6,530 nt of DNA, from the NCBI GenBank assembly GCA_018609855.1, contig JAHENU010000113.1, positions 1 to 6,530 of the forward strand, read 5' to 3'. Below, one piece after another: positions 1 to 5,513 of this stretch (position 1 is the first letter of the stretch; each line of letters starts with the position of its first letter). Below the pieces are notes generated by a model that was given only the letters and a program-made list of their open reading frames with translations, made no database searches and was not told where the DNA came from. The position numbers and the translations under genes were made by a program. This DNA comes from Candidatus Nanohaloarchaea archaeon (GTDB lineage Archaea; Nanohalarchaeota; Nanosalinia; Nanosalinales; JAHENU01).

Positions 1-972
1 ATCTAATTCTTTTTTGAGCCCCTCTTCTAGTAACGACTCACCTATAGGGGAGAGACAGTCAGTGGGTGGGTTCTGTAGTTTCGCACTTTGCATAGATTGG
101 AGGAGCTCTTCGATCTGTTCTTTTTTCAGTGATTTTGGCCTCACATCTGATTCTATGTTAGCCTGAGTACACATGTCTTGTGCAGATGTTTTTCCAACTC
201 TTGTAAATTCATTCATTAAAAACGACTGCACCGTTCGTGATGTGGCGTTTTGCATCATACGCATCAAAATCCCCAACTCTACCCCGTGTGGATGGGGTCG
301 AATTTCCTGCGGCAGTGTTGGTAATTGATCTGTCACCCGCGGAAATTCTGTTTTTGTGCCGTCAGGTTCTTTGAACACAATCGTTGCATGCGGGTTTGTA
401 ATGGCCGTGTATTTCAAATAATTAAGTACTGAGCGCTGGCCGCGCATGTATTTACCTTCGATATCCATGGTAATTTCTGTGCCAGATTCAAACGGATAGT
501 CATCAGTAATCTGGTCTGTCACAATTTCTGGCTCATTCCGCTCCGTATTGATGACTATTTCAAAATAATGTACTGGTCCATCACGCTGCTTGGAACGTAT
601 GCTCACCTGGTTCCCTGTCGTTAACTGAGAGTATAGTGCTGAGGCGGAAATGCCGATACCCTGTTGGCCACGACTTTGCACTAATCTGTGAAATTTACTT
701 CCATACAGCAGCTTTCCAAATACCTTAGGAATATGTTCCTTGGCAATTCCTTCAGCATTATCACGTACAGTGATTCGAATTCTATCTTTTTGCAGATCTT
801 TAAGTTCTACATGTACTTCAGGAAGAATATAAGAATCTTCAGCGCTGTCGAGACTATTGTCTACTGCTTCCTTAACAGAAGTGACGACAGCCTTCTGGAG
901 ACTGCTAAAGCCAAGTAAATGCCGATTCTTCTCAAAAAATTCTGCGACGCTGATCTCTCTGTGTTCAGACAT
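1..972 (-). CDS. top6B: DNA topoisomerase VI subunit B, N-terminal 324 residues (3' end outside window)
   Basis: This is the ATPase subunit of type IIB topoisomerase VI, which with Top6A relaxes and decatenates DNA by ATP-gated double-strand passage. I translated the minus strand from the ATG at 972; the frame stays open to position 1, so the C-terminal part is cut off (the family is usually 500 residues or more). The GHKL ATPase domain fills the N-terminus: SVAEFFEKNRHLLGF at residues 8-22, the N-box KEAVDNSLD at 34-42 with the metal-binding Asn39, a DNxxGI box at 71-76 (here DNAEGI, where DNGPGI is usual), and the lid region LLYGSKFH to SRGQQGIGIS at about 88-109. The H2TH-like region follows and ends in PTDCLSPIGE, a Top6B hallmark, close to the window edge. 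The start lies 6 bp after the KH gene stop, with only a weak GTGA in front, so it is probably co-transcribed and translationally coupled. Top6A would be expected just beyond position 1. Confidence 0.96.
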   Translation of the reverse strand, partial: MSEHREISVAEFFEKNRHLLGFSSLQKAVVTSVKEAVDNSLDSAEDSYILPEVHVELKDLQKDRIRITVRDNAEGIAKEHIPKVFGKLLYGSKFHRLVQSRGQQGIGISASALYSQLTTGNQVSIRSKQRDGPVHYFEIVINTERNEPEIVTDQITDDYPFESGTEITMDIEGKYMRGQRSVLNYLKYTAITNPHATIVFKEPDGTKTEFPRVTDQLPTLPQEIRPHPHGVELGILMRMMQNATSRTVQSFLMNEFTRVGKTSAQDMCTQANIESDVRPKSLKKEQIEELLQSMQSAKLQNPPTDCLSPIGESLLEEGLKKELD

Positions 973-978
973 AAGTTA

Positions 979-1473
979 TCACGTCGGTGTTTGTGCGTAA
1001 TGCAGGGCAGCTGAATACGGCTTGCCGCTGAGAATATATTCTATTACACATTTAGCAATATAAAGGTTTTCGTGTTTCCCTATAATAGCAATAGATTTCT
1101 CGGCTATGCTTAGAGAAGTGCCTGTTTCGCGCTCCACAACGCGTTTCATTTTTCCGTTGCGTCCAATTACACGTCCTTTCAGCCGTTGTTCGTCTTTTTT
1201 TGATTTGGCAAATTCAGTGACATCTATCAAATGCAGCACCGTGTCTTCCTCGAGCAATAGGAGTGCTTCATCTTTTTGAAATCCAGCACCAATCGCACGG
1301 ATGATATCCTGTAATACGATTTCATCAATGGCTTCTGCCGCCTCTGCTTCGATCACACCTGTCTCCTCTACGGTGATAGAGGCGTGAAGAGCCTCTTCCA
1401 ATTCATGCTTAAATGCATTCTCATTTTTTCTGAACACAGGCACTTGTTTTTGGGGTATGCGTAGTGTAAACAT
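979..1473 (-). CDS. KH-domain RNA-binding protein, archaeal Pno1/Dim2-like
   Basis: This 164-residue protein resembles the archaeal two-KH family related to eukaryotic Pno1/Dim2, which binds 16S rRNA near its 3' end during small-subunit assembly. The C-terminal KH domain (about residues 90-150) is well preserved: LKGRVIGRNGKMKRVVE carries the GxxG loop (GRNG), followed by the SIAIIG strand typical of the family. The linker DIIRAIGAGFQKDEALLLL also matches the family's 'AI.RGF.pe.A..LL' block. The first KH domain has the expected start (LRIPQKQVPVF), but the position of the IGKxG loop reads FRKNENAF, so its GxxG is lost. The start ATG lies 4 nt after a GGTGA Shine-Dalgarno that contains the aIF1A stop codon, and top6B follows after 6 bp. 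This is therefore the middle gene of a coupled aIF1A-KH-top6B unit. Assignment to the family is firm; the ribosome-assembly role is inferred from family and context. Confidence 0.88.
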   Translation of the reverse strand: MFTLRIPQKQVPVFRKNENAFKHELEEALHASITVEETGVIEAEAAEAIDEIVLQDIIRAIGAGFQKDEALLLLEEDTVLHLIDVTEFAKSKKDEQRLKGRVIGRNGKMKRVVERETGTSLSIAEKSIAIIGKHENLYIAKCVIEYILSGKPYSAALHYAQTPT

Positions 1474-1477
1474 ACTC

Positions 1478-1482
1478 TCACC
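1478..1482 (-). promoter_or_regulatory. Shine-Dalgarno GGTGA for the KH gene, containing the aIF1A stop
   Basis: On the minus strand GGTGA ends 4 nt before the KH-gene ATG, and its TGA is the in-frame aIF1A stop codon. A ribosome terminating on aIF1A would sit on the KH gene's binding site, which fixes the ATG at 1473 as the start and predicts coupling. Confidence 0.75.
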
Positions 1483-1813
1483 GTTTTAAGAAACCCGTTA
1501 ATGGGTCAATCTTTCCGTTCTTCTTCAACCAGTTAACTTGTGCCTTGGAATAATTGAGCACAATATCTCCACGTTCATCTTCCTGGCCACTCCACGGTTC
1601 AACAATAGCAACACTGTCTACCTCTATCCACATGAACCGGCGTTTTGCACCAGGAATGCGACACACACGTTCTTTTTCATCAGTACAATATACTTTGTAT
1701 TTACCGCCACCCATTTTGTCCACGACAATGCCAATGACTTGTTGACCTTTTGGCAGCGGCACACGTAAAACCTGATTTTCTTCTGGTTCATCTTTTTTCT
1801 TTTTCTTGGGCAT
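1478..1813 (-). CDS. eif1A: Translation initiation factor aIF1A
   Basis: This 111-residue factor is the archaeal counterpart of eIF1A/IF1, an S1-type OB-fold protein that occupies the A site of the small subunit and promotes scanning and initiator-tRNA placement. A basic N-terminal tail (MPKKKKK, then acidic residues) precedes the OB fold at about residues 15-95. Recognisable blocks are LRVPLPKGQQVIGIV, MGGGKYKVYCTDEKERVCRIPGAKRR, MWIEVDSVAIVEPW, and the C-terminal DIVLNYSKAQVNWLKKNGKI. Length and motif order match the family with nothing missing. It is the first gene of the leftmost minus-strand block. A TATA-like TTTAAA about 26 bp upstream of the ATG and the absence of a good Shine-Dalgarno suggest a leaderless or very short-leader transcript. 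In many archaea the next gene is the RIO1 kinase; here it is the KH protein. Confidence 0.95.
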   Translation of the reverse strand: MPKKKKKDEPEENQVLRVPLPKGQQVIGIVVDKMGGGKYKVYCTDEKERVCRIPGAKRRFMWIEVDSVAIVEPWSGQEDERGDIVLNYSKAQVNWLKKNGKIDPLTGFLKR

Positions 1814-1834
1814 ATTTCGCTCTTTCTGGCAGCA

Positions 1835-1843
1835 TTTTTAAAG
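1835..1843. promoter_or_regulatory. Shared symmetric TATA-like box between divergent aIF1A and DUF192 genes
   Basis: The sequence TTTTTAAAG reads CTTTAAAAA on the other strand, so both orientations present a TTTAAA core. Its centre is about 26 bp before the aIF1A ATG (1813, minus) and about 28 bp before a GTG at 1867 (plus), or 52 bp before the ATG at 1891. An archaeal TATA box sits about 25 bp before the transcription start, so aIF1A would be leaderless or nearly so. The 53-77 bp intergenic spacer holds no other candidate as good. The site is inferred from sequence and spacing only. Confidence 0.5.
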
Positions 1844-1890
1844 TTTATGTGTGCCGATAGCTATTTGTGCCTGCCTCTCTTATTTGTCTT

Positions 1891-2235
1891 ATGGAAATAC
1901 AGCACTGCCCCACTGGTCACTATATTGGCCAGGTGAAATATTGTGTGCGATGGTGGGAGTTAGGAGTTGGTCTTTTGTTTCGTCGATCAGGACGGGCGTT
2001 ATTGAAGCTCCCTCGCACTACGAGTGGCTGGCGCGCCACGATTATGACATACGGCATGCGTTTTTCTTTAGATTTAGTGTTCCTTGACGCTGATGGCATT
2101 GTGCAAGAAGTGGCGTACGCTATTCCACCAGGAAGGCATTATACACCAAATACGACTGTTGCGTTTGTGCTTGAGGGTGAAGCAGAATTAATAGATACAT
2201 ACAGTATAGCTATTGGTGACCAACTGTCGTGGTGA
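1891..2235 (+). CDS. DUF192 family protein
   Basis: This is the only plus-strand gene, about 114 residues from the ATG at 1891. An in-frame GTG at 1867 would add 8 residues (MPASLICL). Neither start has a Shine-Dalgarno, and the GTG lies about 28 bp from the TATA-like box, so a leaderless GTG start is possible. The sequence fits the DUF192 family: a GLLFR motif (usual GLMFR) near residue 27, then MTYGMRFSLDLVFLDADGIV, the family core normally reading as a small hydrophobic stretch plus FPIDVVFLD, then VAFVLEGEAELID and the closing IAIGDQLSW. DUF192 proteins are small beta-rich proteins of unknown biochemical role, and I assign none. I see no lipoprotein or secretion signal. The stop TGA abuts the oppositely oriented aIF2-beta stop with no spacer. 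Confidence 0.8.
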   Translation: MEIQHCPTGHYIGQVKYCVRWWELGVGLLFRRSGRALLKLPRTTSGWRATIMTYGMRFSLDLVFLDADGIVQEVAYAIPPGRHYTPNTTVAFVLEGEAELIDTYSIAIGDQLSW

Positions 2236-2637
2236 TCATTCAACAGGTGCAGTGTGCTCTTCCCCGCATGCCTCGCACTGGATGACAATAACGCCACCAC
2301 TTTCCTCGATCGAGGTATCAGGCTTCTCACATGTAGAACAATAGACGAATTGTTTGCAATATTTTAGCAATTTTTCATTCAGGGTATGCTGAGTCACTTT
2401 CGTATGCAATACAAGGGTGTTTCCATCCATTTCGCCAGATGTACCGCTTTCTTTAATGATGAATTTACTCACATGATCTGGAGATCTCCGCAATTGCGCA
2501 GCCACTTTGGCACAATTTTTAACCAATGTCTTGTTCCCTTCATGTTCTATTTCAAACTGAGGCACTGCATATCGCTCTCCTTTTGACCCACTCTGTGTCT
2601 GCTGCTGCGCCCGCTTTAATAATTCAGCATAATCCAT
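2236..2637 (-). CDS. eif2b: Translation initiation factor aIF2 beta subunit
   Basis: This 133-residue protein is the beta subunit of the heterotrimeric aIF2, which delivers initiator Met-tRNA to the small ribosomal subunit. An N-terminal helix that binds the gamma subunit (DYAELLKRAQQQ) is followed by ERYAVPQFEIEHEGNKTLVKN, the alpha/beta core with RRSPDHVSKFIIKESGTSG at about 50-68, and a C-terminal zinc ribbon with four cysteines, CSTC near residues 100-103 and CEAC near 122-125. The PDT in 'CEKPDTSI' after the first cysteine pair is a family signature. Length is normal and all four zinc ligands are present. It is the last gene of the tbp-mcm-OB-aIF2-beta block, starting 9 bp after the OB-protein stop. 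Its own stop meets that of the convergent DUF192 gene in a TGATCA palindrome. Confidence 0.96.
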   Translation of the reverse strand: MDYAELLKRAQQQTQSGSKGERYAVPQFEIEHEGNKTLVKNCAKVAAQLRRSPDHVSKFIIKESGTSGEMDGNTLVLHTKVTQHTLNEKLLKYCKQFVYCSTCEKPDTSIEESGGVIVIQCEACGEEHTAPVE

Positions 2638-2641
2638 ATAT

Positions 2642-2646
2642 TCACC
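2642..2646 (-). promoter_or_regulatory. Shine-Dalgarno GGTGA for aIF2-beta
   Basis: GGTGA directly follows the OB-protein stop codon (TAA GGTGA) and is 4 nt upstream of the aIF2-beta ATG. The spacing matches those of the KH gene and tbp, confirms the start, and suggests translational coupling with the upstream gene. Confidence 0.72.
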
Positions 2647-3384
2647 TTAGAGTTTTTTGATGACGCCAGGTCGTGGCTCATAACACGTACCATCTGACAG
2701 AAAATCATTTATAACGCTTTCCACTTGTTGTTCTGCCATCCCAGCACGTTCCACCAGTATCGAATAATCAACTCCTTCTCCAGAGTCAAGCTGGTCAATT
2801 ATTTCTGAAACAACTTTGCCAGCTGATTCGGTCTCTTCTGTCTCGCTTTCCTCAGAGCTTGTTTCAATATGTTGCAATATAATGACTATGTCTTCTGCTG
2901 TAACATCCGAGAAGGCATGTGCAATTTCTTCCTTGCTTTTCCCGTTTGTATGCATCTGCTGTACTTGTGAAACTAGCTGTTCCCACTCAGAGCGAAAATT
3001 AATGTATTCTATTTTTCGCAAGAGTTCGTGATGGATGTCCTTTGGCACAACTAGTTCGGGCATGATATAGCGTTCCTCATTATACTCTCGCACCTTACCG
3101 ATCACTTCAACAATGGCTCCTGCTGAGATATATTGGAGCGGTTCAGTTTCATTGAAGAATTTCAATCGAATTGTGTCTGAGCCATCATCTAACACCATAA
3201 ATCCGTAATTACCATCGTCATTCAGATAGGTGTCCATTATTGTGCCAGTTACCCGGGCCCGTGAGATACCAAGGCTGAATGGAGTAACTACGTAGTTTGG
3301 ATCAAAACCTTCCTGAATGTAATAGGTGCCCTCCGTGATGTCAGACACTGTTGCTCGTCGTGCTACCATTCGTTTTCGTGCCAT
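2647..3384 (-). CDS. RPA32-like single-stranded-DNA-binding OB-fold protein with C-terminal winged helix
   Basis: From the ATG at 3384 the protein has 245 residues and resembles archaeal RPA-type (COG3390-like) replication proteins that bind ssDNA through an OB fold. After a basic N-terminus (MARKRMVARR) come FDPNYVVTP at 27-35 and the OB strands SRARVTGTI at 41-49, DGNYGFMVLDDGSDTIRLKFF at about 57-77 and IVEVIGKVREY at 91-101. A helical region (115-170), a Ser/Glu/Thr-rich acidic linker (about 174-188) and a winged helix (190-245) ending EPRPGVIKKL follow. I chose the ATG at 3384 because GGGGG lies 4 nt in front of it. An upstream ATG at 3414 would add ten residues, encode the Shine-Dalgarno, and has no binding site. 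The gene follows mcm by 53 bp, where AT-rich TCATAAAAAA could be a weak internal promoter. A ssDNA-binding role next to the helicase gene fits; partner subunits are not visible. Confidence 0.85.
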   Translation of the reverse strand: MARKRMVARRATVSDITEGTYYIQEGFDPNYVVTPFSLGISRARVTGTIMDTYLNDDGNYGFMVLDDGSDTIRLKFFNETEPLQYISAGAIVEVIGKVREYNEERYIMPELVVPKDIHHELLRKIEYINFRSEWEQLVSQVQQMHTNGKSKEEIAHAFSDVTAEDIVIILQHIETSSEESETEETESAGKVVSEIIDQLDSGEGVDYSILVERAGMAEQQVESVINDFLSDGTCYEPRPGVIKKL

Positions 3385-3387
3385 GTT

Positions 3388-3394
3388 ACCCCCT
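3388..3394 (-). promoter_or_regulatory. Shine-Dalgarno AGGGGGT deciding the OB-protein start
   Basis: On the minus strand the G-run ends 4 nt before the ATG at 3384. The alternative ATG at 3414 is preceded only by AACAAGAAG. This supports the shorter protein. Confidence 0.6.
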
Positions 3395-3437
3395 AAACTG
3401 ATCTTTTTTTCCATCTTCTTGTTTTTTATGAATGCTG

Positions 3438-5435
3438 CTAGATTTTTTGAATATAGCCTTGCCTCGGCTCGAAAATCTCTCCTTCTCGTTTTAGCTTTTT
3501 GATTGTTTCGTCAACCTCCTCTATTCCTTTTTGTTCAGCTGTGGCAATCACATCTTCCACTGGAATTGCACCGCCTTCCTCTTGTGCTAAGTGGGAAATG
3601 ATTTCCATTAACGTGCGAATTTTGTCACGCTGATTTGAGGTAATTCCGACTTCAATGCGATCTATATCCATCTCACCTGTTTCTGGATCAACCCCTACTT
3701 CCTTGAGACAATGTATCAGTAGATCTATAGCAACACGAGCATCGTATTTCTCCACAACTTCACTTAGTCTGCATTTTGCCGATGCTTCCGACATACGGAT
3801 TAAAGCTTCCAATTGTCTTGCTGACATTGGCACAGACACTTCATCTTCATCTGTAGCGGTTTTTTGATTACGCATGGAAACATAGAAGTTTTTAATCTCG
3901 TTTTCAGCTTCCTCATCCATCGAAGGAGTGACGTTTCGCTTAGCATAGGCAATGTATTTTTTCAGAAACTCATTATCCACCGTCCCAACGGCACTGTCGG
4001 GCTGTTTGTGCCCTTTCAAAATATGCTCTGTTAATTCTATATCACGTTCTTTGCTAGGAACGTCACGTATAGTGAAAATAAGATCGAAGCGTGATAGTAA
4101 TGTGTCTGAAATATTAATTTGCTGCCCTAGTGGTTTGAACGGGTCAAAGCGGCCAAACTTTGGATTACCGGCAGCTAACATGGCTGCTCTGGCATTCAAC
4201 GTTGCGTGAATGTTTGCCTTTGATACAGTAATTGTCTGTTGTTCTGCTGCCTCGTGCAATGCGCTACGATCTTCTGAATCCATTTTATCGATCTCATCTA
4301 TCGCAGCCAGCCCTTTATTTGCCAACACTAGCGCGCCTGCTTCTAACGCGAACCCGCCCATTACCTCGTCACGAACCACCGAGGCGGTAATGCCTGCAGC
4401 ACTGGCTCCCTTCCCGACTATATAGCGGCCTTTTGGGGCCAAGTTTCCAACGAATTTTAGAATGGCTGATTTCCCAGTTCCCGGTTCACCTATCAATAGA
4501 ATATGCATATCCCCTCTGGTGACAATTCCATCAGCACGTTCTTTCCGTACACCGCTAAACAGTTGCAATGCCACTGCCTTTTTAACAGCCATGTGACCGT
4601 AAATAGATGGCGCTAATGATTCAGCAACCCGATCCAATACCTGTTCTTGCTGGGCAAATGTGTGGATAGTCTCTTCTTCCTCACTCGTAATCGTAATTTC
4701 TTCGAACTCTTGCTCAGTATTTTCGACATGATTCGCTTCCATGAAAATATCATAACGCCTGGATTGCTGCTGTGCTGGTGCTTCTTTCACGGCGCCGATG
4801 ATGTTTACTTTGTTGCCTGGAATAACTCGTCGTTGGAAATCGGGATCGACTAAATCGCCTCGAAGATATATCGAGAGACGTGCGGGCTGTTCAGATCCTT
4901 CTAAAGATTCCGGCGGTTCTTCAATGTTGATAACCTGCACATCATTCATGTCTTTATCTACAATTTCAAATTTCTGTGAACCACAGTCACATTCATAAGG
5001 ACTGCGTAATTTTGTGGTTTTTTGTTCCTTCTCTACCGTATTGCCGCACGCCAGACATTCAAACGTTGCAGACAACACTTCCGGCCGCACCTCACCTGCT
5101 CGTTTAATCATCCCTTCCACAACAATCAAAGTGCTTAAATGGGTGCTGCGAATATCACGAATTTTGACTTTATTATCTTCTGGTAAATTATAGAATCTCG
5201 GCATAAGGGTTTGTGAATCAAGCACATTGATCTTCTTTAACGCTTCACTGGCTGCTGCAATGCCGTTGTCTGCTTCATCGATTAATGTATCGGCTAACTC
5301 CGGACTAAAACGCTCTACATCCGTAAAATCTACGGGAATGGAACGCTCTCCTTCGCTGAGAGCAGTGGCTACTGTCTCTTCATATTCGTCTCGAAAGAAT
5401 GCTTCACATAATTCCAACATATCTTGAAAGTGCAC
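3438..5435 (-). CDS. mcm: Replicative DNA helicase MCM
   Basis: MCM forms the hexameric ATP-driven helicase that unwinds DNA at the archaeal replication fork. From the GTG at 5435 it has 665 residues. The N-terminal domain shows IPVDFTDVERFSPELAD, a zinc motif (Cys127, Cys130, Cys149, Cys151) and the OB-fold block with IEEPPESL and LRGDLVD. The AAA+ domain has Walker A GEPGTGKS at 316-323, Walker B AIDEIDK with Asp380 and Glu381, sensor 1 AAGNPKFGRFD with Asn424, and the arginine finger SRFDLIF with Arg449. A C-terminal winged helix ends in EPRQGYIQKI. There is no intein. The start choice rests on AAGGGAGG 5 nt before this GTG; an upstream in-frame GTG at 5468 would add 11 residues and has no binding site. 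Walker A carries Gly where MCMs usually have Ala (GDPGxAKS). The gene follows tbp by 62 bp across a terminator-like hairpin, so its expression may be partly independent of tbp. Confidence 0.97.
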   Translation of the reverse strand: MHFQDMLELCEAFFRDEYEETVATALSEGERSIPVDFTDVERFSPELADTLIDEADNGIAAASEALKKINVLDSQTLMPRFYNLPEDNKVKIRDIRSTHLSTLIVVEGMIKRAGEVRPEVLSATFECLACGNTVEKEQKTTKLRSPYECDCGSQKFEIVDKDMNDVQVINIEEPPESLEGSEQPARLSIYLRGDLVDPDFQRRVIPGNKVNIIGAVKEAPAQQQSRRYDIFMEANHVENTEQEFEEITITSEEEETIHTFAQQEQVLDRVAESLAPSIYGHMAVKKAVALQLFSGVRKERADGIVTRGDMHILLIGEPGTGKSAILKFVGNLAPKGRYIVGKGASAAGITASVVRDEVMGGFALEAGALVLANKGLAAIDEIDKMDSEDRSALHEAAEQQTITVSKANIHATLNARAAMLAAGNPKFGRFDPFKPLGQQINISDTLLSRFDLIFTIRDVPSKERDIELTEHILKGHKQPDSAVGTVDNEFLKKYIAYAKRNVTPSMDEEAENEIKNFYVSMRNQKTATDEDEVSVPMSARQLEALIRMSEASAKCRLSEVVEKYDARVAIDLLIHCLKEVGVDPETGEMDIDRIEVGITSNQRDKIRTLMEIISHLAQEEGGAIPVEDVIATAEQKGIEEVDETIKKLKREGEIFEPRQGYIQKI

Positions 5436-5440
5436 TACTA

Positions 5441-5448
5441 CCTCCCTT
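5441..5448 (-). promoter_or_regulatory. Strong Shine-Dalgarno AAGGGAGG for mcm
   Basis: This lies 5 nt upstream of the GTG at 5435 and inside the longer reading of the frame from 5468, so it decides in favour of the shorter protein. Confidence 0.72.
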
Positions 5449-5470
5449 TGATAGTGCGGTGTCAACACAT

Positions 5471-5513
5471 AAAAAAATACGACCGGGGCCCGTACCCTTA
5501 CGGCAACGCCCCG
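5471..5513 (-). terminator. Hairpin plus T-tract between tbp and mcm (terminator or attenuator candidate)
   Basis: CGGGGC at 5484-5489 pairs with GCCCCG at 5508-5513, and the inner CCGTA at 5490-5494 pairs with TACGG at 5499-5503 around a 4-nt loop. One side has a 4-nt bulge, giving 11 base pairs in all. The hairpin includes the tbp stop codon. In the direction of transcription it is followed after about 6 nt by seven T residues (5477-5471). The T-tract continues as TTTTTTTATG and is about 39 bp before the mcm start, so it could instead serve as a TATA-like element for mcm. Archaeal termination depends mainly on T-tracts, so either reading is possible. Confidence 0.5.

Noticed and set aside
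688..918. Plus-strand 76-codon frame
   Set aside because: It lies entirely opposite the conserved GHKL domain of Top6B and has no plausible start signal or protein features.
1538..1768. Plus-strand frames opposite aIF1A
   Set aside because: Antisense shadows of a well-conserved gene; low-complexity translation with no family resemblance.
2139..2330. Minus-strand 63-codon frame over the DUF192/aIF2-beta junction
   Set aside because: It overlaps two convincing genes in other frames and has no ribosome-binding site.
2820..2865. Acidic Ser/Glu/Thr run in the OB protein as a coding repeat or phase-variable tract
   Set aside because: The codons are varied and there is no simple DNA repeat; it is an ordinary flexible linker between the OB fold and winged helix.
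4450..4510. Possible intein in the MCM P-loop region
   Set aside because: The Walker A region is continuous with its normal neighbours; no intein blocks are present and length is normal.
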